Assembly: GCF_022829295.1 (NCBI RefSeq)
Contig: NZ_JAKSYH010000153.1
Span: forward strand, 1 to 64,000
Direction of reading: 5' to 3'
From: Methylobacterium sp. J-088
GTDB taxonomy: Bacteria; Pseudomonadota; Alphaproteobacteria; Rhizobiales; Beijerinckiaceae
Length of the DNA: 64,000 nt
Positions 1 to 7,959 of this stretch are shown piece after piece; positions within the stretch are counted from its first letter, which is position 1, and every line of letters starts with the position of its first letter. A program made the position numbers and the translations under genes. The notes under the pieces were generated by a model. The model saw only the letters and a list, made by a program, of their open reading frames with translations, did no database searches and was not told the origin of the DNA.

Positions 1-235
1 GCCGCCCCAATCAGCACGGTCAGGATCGTGGTCGGTATGGATAGGCGCCAAGCAGAGACTGTGTTGTGCACCCGCGGCGCGCGTGTCGGGTGCCGGATGA
101 GCGCGGACGTGTGGGACGTGGCATGCACACTCACGAAGTACAGCGCGAACGCCGTCAGCGGCGGCAGTGCCGCGAAACCGACGCACTGCAGGAGCGGCAG
201 GAGCAGGGCACGGCGCGGCCCCCACATCAGCGTGC
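1..235. repeat. Left arm of a 235-bp inverted duplication
   Basis: Bases 1-235 are the reverse complement of 617-851, with position i pairing with 852-i and one mismatch seen near base 118. The match stops at 235/617, inside a short shared GTGC-type word. The left arm begins at the window edge, so the repeat may continue beyond it. Its content is antisense to the middle of the Brp/Blh gene, so this arm carries no gene of its own. Confidence 0.95.
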
Positions 236-1023
236 CGCACGGGGCACTCGACGTTGAGATCGGCCGCACCCTCTTGCGCCATCGGGTGGGCTGGGCGTGG
301 TTTCCGCTGTTCGCAGCCCCCTATCTCATGCTCGTAGCCGCCGTGCTTGGGGCGTGGCGGCTGGCACCGGAGCTGATCCTGGCCGCCTTCCTGGCCGTGT
401 CCATCTGGCACTTCGGCACAGAGGAAGCGGAGGGGGGCCACGAATTATCGGTCCTGGTCTTGGGCAGCCTCCCGGTGGCGCTACCCGTACTGGTCCAACC
501 TGTCGCGACCGCGCGGGTGCTGTCGGCGATCTCCGGCGTCCCTCTGGCGGAGGCTCCGGTTTGGCTGTTGTGGCCAAGCTTGGCGTGGGTGCCGCTCGCG
601 GTTCTCTGGGCCTGCCGCACGCTGATGTGGGGGCCGCGCCGTGCCCTGCTCCTGCCGCTCCTGCAGTGCGTCGGTTTCGCGGCACTGCCGCCGCTGACGG
701 CGTTCGCGCTGTACTTCGTGAGTGTGCATGCCCCGTCCCACACGTCCGCGCTCATCCGGCACCCGACACGCGCGCCGCGGGTGCACAACACAGTCTCTGC
801 TTGGCGCCTATCCATACCGACCACGATCCTGACCGTGCTGATTGGGGCGGCGCTCTTGCCCTTTGGCACCGGGGAGCCGGCAGTGCGGCTGGTGGGTGTG
901 ACGCTGCAACTGCTTGCGGCGCTGACGCTGCCCCACGTGCTGTTGGAGGCCTGGTTGACGGTGCATGAGCGGGCACAGGCACTTACGACACAGCCAAGAC
1001 CAGTCCCCTGTGCCGCTCAATGA
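28..1023 (+). CDS. blh: Brp/Blh-family beta-carotene 15,15'-dioxygenase, 5' end replaced
   Basis: Brp/Blh proteins are integral membrane iron enzymes that cleave beta-carotene to retinal, usually to supply a rhodopsin. The family histidines are visible: PHGALD (His about 71 of this reading), WHFGTEE (His 128) and HAPSH (two His spaced by four), plus a late PHVLLEAW. Several hydrophobic helices lie between them. Roughly the first 68 codons read through the antisense inverted arm (1-235) and do not look like the family. Genuine homology begins at the GTG at 232, so the native start and first helix are lost. The product is probably non-functional, unless the fold-back is an assembly artefact. 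Confidence 0.75.
   Translation: MVGMDRRQAETVLCTRGARVGCRMSADVWDVACTLTKYSANAVSGGSAAKPTHCRSGRSRARRGPHISVPHGALDVEIGRTLLRHRVGWAWFPLFAAPYLMLVAAVLGAWRLAPELILAAFLAVSIWHFGTEEAEGGHELSVLVLGSLPVALPVLVQPVATARVLSAISGVPLAEAPVWLLWPSLAWVPLAVLWACRTLMWGPRRALLLPLLQCVGFAALPPLTAFALYFVSVHAPSHTSALIRHPTRAPRVHNTVSAWRLSIPTTILTVLIGAALLPFGTGEPAVRLVGVTLQLLAALTLPHVLLEAWLTVHERAQALTTQPRPVPCAAQ
617..851. repeat. Right arm of the inverted duplication (inside brp/blh)
   Basis: This is the partner of 1-235 in opposite orientation. It encodes the part of the Brp/Blh protein containing the HAPSH motif and is therefore the original copy. The 381-bp spacer (236-616) lies between two long inverted arms. It could invert by homologous recombination or extrude as a cruciform. 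Confidence 0.95.
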
Positions 1024-1292
1024 GAGGTAAACTGTCCCTGACGATGCTGACGGAGCCGTTAGCTGATTTCGCGTGTGGAGTAATCTACCCCTCCCCCAGC
1101 CATAGCAGCTGTTTCTCATGGTGCAATTTAGGTATGGGGTCGGAAACCGGCGCTTTCGGCTCGACATAGATGGGCCTTTCCCGAACCAATTCTCACAGCT
1201 GCTTTCGACTCATTGCGGCCCCTGGGAGCGTCCGCTCTCAGGCTCCTAATGGGGTAGCGCCGCACGACTGGGGCGGGAGGTTTACGGCGCGC

Positions 1293-1556
1293 TTACTTTC
1301 TTAGGCGCTGTCGCACCCATCGTGTCGCGTCTTCGAGGGTATCGAACACGGGAGCGCGCACGCCCGCCAGCCGCCCCAGTCCCGCCTCCATGTGCCAAGC
1401 CCCGGGACGCTCGTGCCAGGGCGCATCGAGGCGGACCAAAACCGCCACGAGCAGCCCGCTGACAATCACCAGCATGCCGACCCGATCCGGGCTCGCCGTG
1501 TCGACGGAGATAGGCTGCAGGACGACCAGGGTCTCGACGTTGCCCCGGTCCGCCAC
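1293..1556 (-). CDS. Small hypothetical protein coupled to the Crp/Fnr gene
   Basis: This 87-residue reading starts at a GTG two bases after the stop of the upstream Crp/Fnr gene. A GAGGAG ribosome site at 1564-1569 lies seven bases before it. An upstream in-frame ATG at 1610 exists but would overlap the regulator by 52 bases. The protein has a VETLVVLQPISV beginning, a hydrophobic strand (VGMLVIVSGLLVAVLVRL) and a final DTLEDATRWVRQRLR helix. I recognise no named family. Its position suggests co-expression with the regulator; the function is unknown. Confidence 0.6.
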   Translation of the reverse strand: MADRGNVETLVVLQPISVDTASPDRVGMLVIVSGLLVAVLVRLDAPWHERPGAWHMEAGLGRLAGVRAPVFDTLEDATRWVRQRLRK

Positions 1557-1558
1557 CG

Positions 1559-2323
1559 CTACTCTCCTCGGACGCTGCTCAGCCACGGCACCTGCCGGCG
1601 ACCGCTCCAACGCGCGTTCCTGAGGTGGAGGTAGTTGGGATTGAACCCGCAGTACGCCTTGAGCCCTTCAACGTCCAGGATCGTCAGGACCCTGTGCTTG
1701 AGGTGGATCAGATCGAGCGCACGCAGCTCTCGCAGGCTGCGGCTGACCTGCACGTCCGACAAGCCCATCGTATCGGCGACGTCGGTCTGGGTGAACGGGA
1801 ATGGGAAGCTGTTGTCGGAGACGCGCCCCACCGCCTCCAGGCGCATCAGCAGCTCGCAGAACAGGTGCGCGATCCGTTGGTCAGCTTGGCGGCTGCCGAC
1901 GTTGACTAGCCACTCGCGCAGCACGGCCTCGTCCACGAGGGCGCACCACATCAGGGCCCGCGTCACCTGCGGGTGGTTCGCCGTGATCTCCTCGATGGCA
2001 TGCCGGGGGATCTCGACCGTTTTGCACGGGGAGATCGTGCCGATGGCGTGATCCATCTGGTCGAGGATAAACACGTTGAGGTCGCAGAAGTCGCCGGGCA
2101 CGAAGAAGGCCATGATCTGGCGCTGGCCGTCCGGGAGCATCTTGTAGCGGCAAGCGTAGCCGTCGAGGATGAGATGAACGTCGCTGGGCGTGTCGCCTTC
2201 CGAGATCAGGTCCGTCCGCGCTGACACATTCCGCACCCGTGGCACAAATGCCCGCAGCGCCGCGCGGTCGGCGTCGCTCAGTTCCTCGAAGCTTTCGAGC
2301 TTACGGATCAGCGCATCTTGCAT
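1559..2323 (-). CDS. Crp/Fnr family transcriptional regulator
   Basis: This is a 254-residue cytoplasmic regulator. It has an N-terminal cyclic-nucleotide-binding-like beta roll (LILDGYACRYKMLPDG, AFFVPGDFCDL), a long dimerisation helix, and a C-terminal winged helix-turn-helix around residues 175-215 (FTQTDVADTMGLSDVQVSRSL). No N-terminal cysteine cluster of the Fnr iron-sulfur type is visible, so oxygen sensing by that route is unlikely. The effector and targets cannot be read from the sequence. The gene is followed immediately by a small gene with its own strong ribosome site. Confidence 0.88.
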   Translation of the reverse strand: MQDALIRKLESFEELSDADRAALRAFVPRVRNVSARTDLISEGDTPSDVHLILDGYACRYKMLPDGQRQIMAFFVPGDFCDLNVFILDQMDHAIGTISPCKTVEIPRHAIEEITANHPQVTRALMWCALVDEAVLREWLVNVGSRQADQRIAHLFCELLMRLEAVGRVSDNSFPFPFTQTDVADTMGLSDVQVSRSLRELRALDLIHLKHRVLTILDVEGLKAYCGFNPNYLHLRNARWSGRRQVPWLSSVRGE

Positions 2324-2845
2324 CGGACCAAGGCGGCAAAGGGCGATCTGCCACCCTACTTCCGGCCTGAGATAAAACTCTCCGTCATAGGACGGCCTTT
2401 TGCCGCCATCAGCAGGTAAGTGGCCGAAGCTGCATGGCTGTTCACATCAGAATACACGGAAACAGAGCCTCAGAGTACCCAGTCGGGCGAATGTCTGGCT
2501 TGAGGACAGGGAAAGCCGCCTTCCGCGGTGAGGTCGGGTCACAGGCAGAACGTCAGCTTCCTGGCGATAAACCAAGTCGGATCACCACTCATAGAAGCCG
2601 ATCGAGCCGGTTCGATTTGAGTATGCCTCAATCGGACCGGACGGGACACGGTCTCATATAATCAGCTTGACCTTTCAAATCATACCGCTTTCGTGACACC
2701 TATCCCGATCGAACCGATTGGCAGGTTTCGTGTTTGTCTGCGCCCATCTGCGCGCCTCCACCTCCAAACAGAATGATTGTGGCTGATCCGCTCTCGCCCC
2801 ATCCCCCCTGAATAAGCTTAGCTCGTGCCAAACGAGAGGATGATC
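2324..2845. other. Gene-free stretch, about 520 bases
   Basis: This lies between the divergent Crp/Fnr gene and the small gene at 2846. It is less GC-rich than its neighbours, and the short readings across it lack ribosome sites and family resemblance. It probably holds the promoter of the Crp/Fnr gene. I see no clear operator, riboswitch or terminator. Confidence 0.5.
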
Positions 2846-3247
2846 ATGATCCGATGCGCCGTCGCGATCCTGCTCATCACGGTCGGGCTGGGCGTCTGTC
2901 AAACCGATGCATCAGGACCGCAACGGGCGGCTCCAGGGCTTCGAGGTGCCGCATATCTTCAAGAGGATGTCGCCCGCCTCAGAGCGGACCGGGATGCCCA
3001 TCGTATCAGCTACACGGAATGGGCCAAACGTACTCAAGCGGCTGCGCGGGCCAGCGTGCCGTTGAGCGCGACGGATGCTTCGGTGAGGCTGAGGCCCTGC
3101 GCGTCGTCGCCCGCAACCACCGCATCCGTACTCTGGAGGGGTAAGCCCAGTTCGCCGGTCTCCTCGAGGCGTACAGACACCTGCAAGACTGGCTCGACGC
3201 CGGCTCCGACCGGCCGTCGTAACGGCGTCGTATGGGAGGGTTCCTGA
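2846..3247 (+). CDS. Possible small exported protein, 3' part probably out of frame
   Basis: The ATG at 2846 follows an AGAGG ribosome site by about six bases. The first 24 residues (MIRCAVAILLITVGLGVCQTDA) form a convincing signal peptide, possibly with a lipoprotein cysteine. A charged helix follows (YLQEDVARLRADRDAHRISYTEWAKRTQAAARASV). After roughly residue 75 the reading becomes low-quality (SPATTASVLW, PSSPVSSRRT). The overlapping frame looks more protein-like there, which suggests a frameshift or a junction with another gene remnant. Function unknown. Confidence 0.4.
   Translation: MIRCAVAILLITVGLGVCQTDASGPQRAAPGLRGAAYLQEDVARLRADRDAHRISYTEWAKRTQAAARASVPLSATDASVRLRPCASSPATTASVLWRGKPSSPVSSRRTDTCKTGSTPAPTGRRNGVVWEGS
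3070..3222 (+). pseudogene. Gene remnant with an internal stop
   Basis: In this frame the sequence reads like a coherent short protein: ...EAEALRVVARNHRIRTLEG, an in-frame TAA at 3142-3144, then AQFAGLLEAYRHLQDW and a final LDAGSDRPS. The helix-rich sense on both sides of the stop suggests one small coding sequence broken by a nonsense mutation, with its 5' end lost or fused to the gene at 2846. No family is recognised. Confidence 0.4.
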
Positions 3248-3260
3248 CGCGGTGGTGATC

Positions 3261-3731
3261 CTATATCGTCGCGCGCCGGACCGCGGTTCGGACCGGAGCC
3301 GTCCGTAGCAGTGCCGCCTTGTCCACGAGGAGCGCGGCCGCGATCTCGCTCAGCGCGGCATGCTCGATCTCGGCGATGCCGTCGTGGTCGGCTACGTCTA
3401 CCGCCACTAGGAACACACCCTGGCGCTGCTCTGCCGGCCGGCCGGCGATCGCCGCGGCTCGGCGCAGGTTCTCTAATCGACCAACCCGGGTCCGTGCTCG
3501 ACCGATCGCATCGTACAATGCCTCCTCCAGCATCAGCACGTCGTAGCCCTTCTCTAGGATCGGGCTGGCCATCACGCCGGTCAGCGCGGTCTCGAACTCC
3601 TCACCCGCGACCTCGCCGTCGGCGACGATGACGTTGGCCGCCGCCGAGACGCCAGCCTGCATCAGCGCCTCATCGCCGGCATAGGCGGTCACCGTCTGAC
3701 GGAAACGCGTGAGGAGTTGAGCGAGGTTCAT
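3261..3731 (-). CDS. TerB-like (tellurite-resistance/DjlA N-terminal) domain protein
   Basis: The ATG at 3731 gives a 156-residue protein; longer readings add only arginine-rich sequence. It is an all-helical TerB-type domain. It has the two acidic family segments, ADGEVAGEEFE (about residues 34-44) and ADHDGIAEIEHAAL (about 119-132), which bind metal in this family. It is cytoplasmic with no membrane segment. Neighbouring ter genes are absent, so a role in tellurite resistance should not be assumed. Confidence 0.75.
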   Translation of the reverse strand: MNLAQLLTRFRQTVTAYAGDEALMQAGVSAAANVIVADGEVAGEEFETALTGVMASPILEKGYDVLMLEEALYDAIGRARTRVGRLENLRRAAAIAGRPAEQRQGVFLVAVDVADHDGIAEIEHAALSEIAAALLVDKAALLRTAPVRTAVRRATI

Positions 3732-3760
3732 GGTGAGCCGCTGGTACGGAGAGATGCGTG

Positions 3761-4129
3761 TCAGGCGACGGCGCGGGCTGCACCGCGCGTTCCGCCCAGG
3801 CTGACTTGTCGTCGGCCGCCGCCCTGCAGCCCGTGACTCGGTGCGGTGTAGGGACGACGCGACAATGCGTAGAGCTGATCGCCGACGAGCCCGGCCACTC
3901 GTCGCAAGGTCGCCCCCTCGCAGGTCGCGGCGATCCGCACGCCGATCTCGTGAGTGTGGCTGCGGCCGTACAGCCACACGGCGAGCCGTGCCCGTGTCGT
4001 CTCCGAGACGCCGTCGAGCAGGTCGAGGCGCGCGTCGGGTTCGACCCGAGTGAGCTGCGCCACCAGATCGAGGGGTACCGGGCAGTCGTTGCCGAAATCC
4101 GCGGCGCTGATCGAGCAGGCGTGGGTCAC
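3761..4129 (-). CDS. Conserved hypothetical protein
   Basis: This is a 122-residue protein with a GTG start. It has a coherent helical core: LVAQLTRVEPDARLDLLDGV, then ARLAVWLYGRSHTHEIGVRI, then AATCEGATLRRVAGLVGDQL. It resembles small uncharacterised proteins I associate with Methylobacterium, but I cannot name a domain. The C-terminal 25 residues are low-complexity and the true end may be less conserved. It lies just upstream of the TerB-like gene on the same strand, with a 29-base gap, so co-transcription is possible. Confidence 0.55.
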   Translation of the reverse strand: MTHACSISAADFGNDCPVPLDLVAQLTRVEPDARLDLLDGVSETTRARLAVWLYGRSHTHEIGVRIAATCEGATLRRVAGLVGDQLYALSRRPYTAPSHGLQGGGRRQVSLGGTRGAARAVA

Positions 4130-4185
4130 GGGCTCACCCTCAAGCTGTCGCGCTCAGGGTGGCCAGCGCTTGGTTAACAAAGCGT

Positions 4186-4407
4186 CTATCGCGCTACGCG
4201 CGTGCTCCTCAGCGGTACCACGGCGTGGTCCCACACCAGCATGAGCTCGATCGACCCGGCCATGCGCGGCTCCCCGATGAACCGATGTGGTGCTTCCACC
4301 GTTCGAGTCCGGTTAGCCTCGACCAGCATAGCGGCTGAGAAACATCCCAGTATCAGACCGGTGATCCAGAGGCCGGCCCGGCGGGTACGAGCGGTCCGCT
4401 GCGACAC
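4186..4407 (-). CDS. Small single-pass membrane protein (weak)
   Basis: This is a 73-residue reading from a GTG. A basic N-terminus (RTARTRRAG) precedes one hydrophobic helix (LWITGLILGCFSAAML), followed by a short polar tail. It sits 51 bases downstream of the histidine kinase on the same strand. No family is recognised, and length alone does not prove coding. Confidence 0.4.
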   Translation of the reverse strand: MSQRTARTRRAGLWITGLILGCFSAAMLVEANRTRTVEAPHRFIGEPRMAGSIELMLVWDHAVVPLRSTRVAR

Positions 4408-4458
4408 GGGGGCTAACGCGAGGCTGTGGCGTTACCGAACCCTGGCGCGGCTCAAGGT

Positions 4459-7455
4459 TCACAGGCTGTCGGTCGGAGCGCCCCCATAAAGCATCCTCAG
4501 CGTCGCCGAGAGATCCGAGAAGGATAAGCCGGCCTTCTGCAACACGCGGTCGGCCTGCCCGGCCAGCTGTCGGAAGTCGTCTGCGGTGACATCCTTGGCG
4601 GTCAGCACCACGACGGGGATGTCGTACCACTCCGGGCGCGTGCGCAGCAGGCGTAGGAACCCGAACCCATCCAGCTCCGGCATCATCAGGTCGAGCAGGA
4701 TCAGACGAGGTTTATGCTCGGCCACCGCCGTCAAGCCCGCCCGGCCATCCACCGCCGTCACCACCGTCCACCCGTCTCGGGTCAGCTGCGTGTTCATCAA
4801 TGTGCGCAGATCGGGATCGTCGTCCACGACCAACACGGGGCCGTCGTGCGGCTTCGGCCGGAACCGCTCCATCACCTCTTTCAGCTGCGCCCAGTCGACC
4901 GGCTTCTGCAGGTAGTCGGTCGCACCGAGCGAGAAGGCGAGGTTCTGCTCGTCGAGCACGGTGACCATGATCACCGGCAGATCACCTAGCTCCGGGTCGG
5001 CGCGCAGCGCGCGCAACACCGCCCATCCGTCCATGCGCGGCATGGTCACGTCGAGCAGGATCGCCCGTGGGCGTCGGGCATGGGCCTGCTCCAGCCCCAC
5101 TTTCCCGTCGGCCGCCGTCGCGACGTGGAAGCCCTCCTTGGTCAGGAAGCGCGCGAGCAGGTCACGGGTCGCCTGGTCGTCGTCGATGACCAGAACCTCG
5201 CTGCCCTGCACGGCTTGACCATCGGGTCGCGGCACGCCGGACGATGATCCGAGGGGTGCATGTATCTCCTCGCCTCCGGCCGCGCTCGCTAGAACGGTCA
5301 GGGTGAAGGTCGTACCCTCGCCCTCACGGCTCGCGACCGCGATGTCACCGCCGAGCATATGCGCAAACGCACGGGTGATCGCCAATCCCAGCCCCGTGCC
5401 GCCGAAGCGCCGCGTGGTCGAGGCGTCGGCCTGGCTGAAGCGCTGGAACAAGCGTGACGCCTGCTCGGCGCTCATGCCGATGCCGGTGTCGGCCACTGCG
5501 AACACCAGCCGATCGCCGTCGCCGTCCGTCTGCCGGCGAGCCGAAAGCGTGATGCGCCCGCCCTCCGTGAACTTCGCCGCGTTACTCAGTAGGTTGATCA
5601 GGCACTGGCGCAGCTTGGTCGCGTCGGTGTAGGCGCCGCCGAGCCCGTCCGCGAGTTCGAGAACGAGGGCGTTGCCCTTCTTCTCGACCAGGGCTTCCAC
5701 CGTGGCGGCGACATCGCGCACGGTGGCGGCGACGTCGAGGGTCTCGGGGTACACCTCCATGCGCTCGGCCTCGATCTTCGAGAGGTCGAGCACGTCGTTG
5801 ATCAGTCCGAGCAGGTGGCGCGCGTTCGCCTCGATTTTCTTCATGTCGGGCAGCAGGTCCGCCTGGCCGGCGTCCTCCATCTCCTCCTGCAGCATCTCCG
5901 AGTAGCCGATCACCGCCGACAGCGGCGTGCGCAACTCATGGCTCATGTTGGCCAGGAACTCGGACTTGGCGCGGTTGGCCTCCTCGGCGGCCTCCTTCGC
6001 CGCCGCGAGCACGTGCTCGGAACGCTTGCGTGCGTCGATGTCTGATACGACGACGACACCGCCGACGAGCTTACCATCCGGATCACGCATCGGCGCGCCC
6101 GCGAAGCCGATCCAGGCGTGCGAGCCGTCGCCGCGCTGATAGTCGACCTCCAGCTCCGCCTGAGGCTCGCCTTCGCGTACCACCTGGATCAGCGGCCACT
6201 CCCTCGGCTCGACCGGCCGACCATCCTCGTGGAAGCCGACCCAGCGGGCTGGTCCCTCGCCAGGTTGCGCGGGCAGTACCCCGTGCCCGAGGATCGCCTC
6301 GGCCCGGGCGTTGTGGCCGGTGATCCGGCCGGACGGCGCCTCGGCGATGAGCACGCCCACCGGCAGGGTATCGAGCACGGTCCGCAGCAGCGCCTCGCCC
6401 GCGCGGACCTGCGCCTCGGACAGCGCCGCCGTGGTCACATCGGCGACCACGACTCCAACGCCGATCGCCGCCGGCCCCTCTTCTTGCCGCAGCGGATAGA
6501 AGCTCATGCGGAAATGGCGCGCCCCGCCCGGCGCGCTCTCGCTCGGCACGGACACCGGCACATCGGCGCTGACCAAGCCATGATCGCGTGCCGCTTCCAA
6601 CAGAGGTGTGAGCTGATCTTCCAACCTCGGGAGAAGCGTCCAGATCGGCGCGCCGAGATCCGCCCCGAAGCCGCGCTCGCTCATCGTCGCCAACGCGCGG
6701 TTCATGTGACGGATCTTCAGATCACCGTCGAGGAAGCCCAGCCCGACCGGGGCATTGGCCAGCACGCCCTCGAACAGTCCCCTACTGCGCTGGCTCTCGC
6801 GGCGGCGAACCAGGGCGAGGCGCGCCAACAGTGTCACGGCGAGGCTGGCACAGAGGAGACTGAACGCGGTCAGGATGGCGTAGCGCAGCCTGTCGTAGCG
6901 TTCGCTCTCAGCCAGCGCTTCGCCGGCGCGCTGTTCTGAAGCTGCGGTCGCGACGCGGATCGCGTCCATCAAGCGCTTGCCCTCGCCCGTCTCGACCAGG
7001 GCCGCAGCGGCGTCGAAGCCTTGATCGCGACGGACAGTCACGACTCGGTCGGAGAACGCCTTCTCGCCGTCGATCAGCGTGCGCACGGGGGCGAGCGCGG
7101 CGACGGCAGGATCGAGGGCCGTGCGGTCGAAGGCATCGAGGTGGGCGGCTTCATCCCCGATGCGGTTGAGTGCGTCGGCGTACGGTTCGAGGTACTCGGG
7201 CTTGCCGGTCAAGGCGTAGCCGCGCATGCCGGTCTCCAGATCCTTCATGGTCGAGAGCAGGCGATCACTGCGGCTGATCAACGCGCGCTGGCGCGATTGC
7301 TCCCGACGCGCGGCTTCGCCAGCGACGAAGTTCCAACCGGCTAGGGTGACGGCTAACGCGAGCAGTGTGTAGGCCAGGGGCGAGCTCGGCAGGCCGGCGA
7401 GGGGGCGCGAGCCGCGCCAACCGGGGCGTCGTATGAGCGAGGCCGTATCGGGCAT
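4459..7455 (-). CDS. Hybrid sensor histidine kinase/response regulator (CHASE3-PAS-PAS-HisKA-HATPase-REC-REC)
   Basis: This 998-residue inner-membrane sensor has a first membrane helix at about 27-46, a periplasmic CHASE3 domain (METGMRGYALTG-type motif, about 50-185) and a second helix at about 192-215. Two PAS domains (about 225-340 and 355-480) follow. The HisKA box NMSHELRTPL places the phospho-histidine at 506. The HATPase has the N box LLSNAAKF, G1 ADTGIGM and G2 FGGTGLGLAI. Two receiver domains follow, with phospho-acceptors Asp 802 (LLDVTMPRMDG) and Asp 922 (LLDLMMPELDG). No HPt domain or adjacent output regulator is present, so the signal must pass to an unlinked partner. The ligand is unknown. 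Confidence 0.93.
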   Translation of the reverse strand: MPDTASLIRRPGWRGSRPLAGLPSSPLAYTLLALAVTLAGWNFVAGEAARREQSRQRALISRSDRLLSTMKDLETGMRGYALTGKPEYLEPYADALNRIGDEAAHLDAFDRTALDPAVAALAPVRTLIDGEKAFSDRVVTVRRDQGFDAAAALVETGEGKRLMDAIRVATAASEQRAGEALAESERYDRLRYAILTAFSLLCASLAVTLLARLALVRRRESQRSRGLFEGVLANAPVGLGFLDGDLKIRHMNRALATMSERGFGADLGAPIWTLLPRLEDQLTPLLEAARDHGLVSADVPVSVPSESAPGGARHFRMSFYPLRQEEGPAAIGVGVVVADVTTAALSEAQVRAGEALLRTVLDTLPVGVLIAEAPSGRITGHNARAEAILGHGVLPAQPGEGPARWVGFHEDGRPVEPREWPLIQVVREGEPQAELEVDYQRGDGSHAWIGFAGAPMRDPDGKLVGGVVVVSDIDARKRSEHVLAAAKEAAEEANRAKSEFLANMSHELRTPLSAVIGYSEMLQEEMEDAGQADLLPDMKKIEANARHLLGLINDVLDLSKIEAERMEVYPETLDVAATVRDVAATVEALVEKKGNALVLELADGLGGAYTDATKLRQCLINLLSNAAKFTEGGRITLSARRQTDGDGDRLVFAVADTGIGMSAEQASRLFQRFSQADASTTRRFGGTGLGLAITRAFAHMLGGDIAVASREGEGTTFTLTVLASAAGGEEIHAPLGSSSGVPRPDGQAVQGSEVLVIDDDQATRDLLARFLTKEGFHVATAADGKVGLEQAHARRPRAILLDVTMPRMDGWAVLRALRADPELGDLPVIMVTVLDEQNLAFSLGATDYLQKPVDWAQLKEVMERFRPKPHDGPVLVVDDDPDLRTLMNTQLTRDGWTVVTAVDGRAGLTAVAEHKPRLILLDLMMPELDGFGFLRLLRTRPEWYDIPVVVLTAKDVTADDFRQLAGQADRVLQKAGLSFSDLSATLRMLYGGAPTDSL

Positions 7456-7763
7456 ATGAGCTACCTATGCCCCTGTCATCCAGGCACAGGTTACTCGTAG
7501 CCCTCATGGCACATGGACGCGAGCCCGACCTCCATTGGCCGGCCCTTAGGCGAATGGCTGATCATAGTCAGCGTTCGCTCTTGAATTGTTGCCAAAGCCA
7601 CTTGAATGGCCGGGATGGGTAAACATGCGTCCTGTGCGACAACAGCCTCACGGTTAGGACTGCTCACCGACGATCCGGAGCTTGCAGTTCCGCATGGCAA
7701 CGCGTCGAACCTACTATGTGAGACATTTCTGTGAGCTGAACCCAGGAAATCGAGCTAAGATGC

Positions 7764-7822
7764 TGATTTTGTTGGCGCGCCCTACGGGAATCGAACCCGT
7801 GTTTTCGCCGTGAAAGGGCGAC
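7764..7822. repeat. Left attachment repeat (3' half of tRNA-Glu)
   Basis: These 59 bases match 29858-29916 with one difference at 7772. Bases 7773-7822 are the CCA end, acceptor, T-arm and anticodon region of tRNA-Glu in minus orientation. The sequence then diverges, so the D-arm and 5' acceptor strand are missing. This is the displaced tRNA end left by site-specific integration, not a working tRNA. The rest of 7456-7959 shows no gene. Confidence 0.92.
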
Positions 7823-7959
7823 ATCTGGCACATGCAGGCACTCCCTGAAACGTCCTGGTATTTGTTTTCTATCAATGGCTTATATCATTTCATACCTTTG
7901 CGTACCAGCTCGTCTCGTGGCATAGCTGGCAACGAATTCGACAACGAAAAGGGTTGACG

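Noticed and set aside
321-869. Minus-strand reading sharing residues with the start of the plus-strand 28-1023 frame
   Set aside because: The identity comes from the inverted duplication, not from two related genes.
7773-7822. Second tRNA-Glu gene
   Set aside because: Only the 3' half is present; the D-arm and 5' acceptor strand are missing, so it is an attachment-site remnant.
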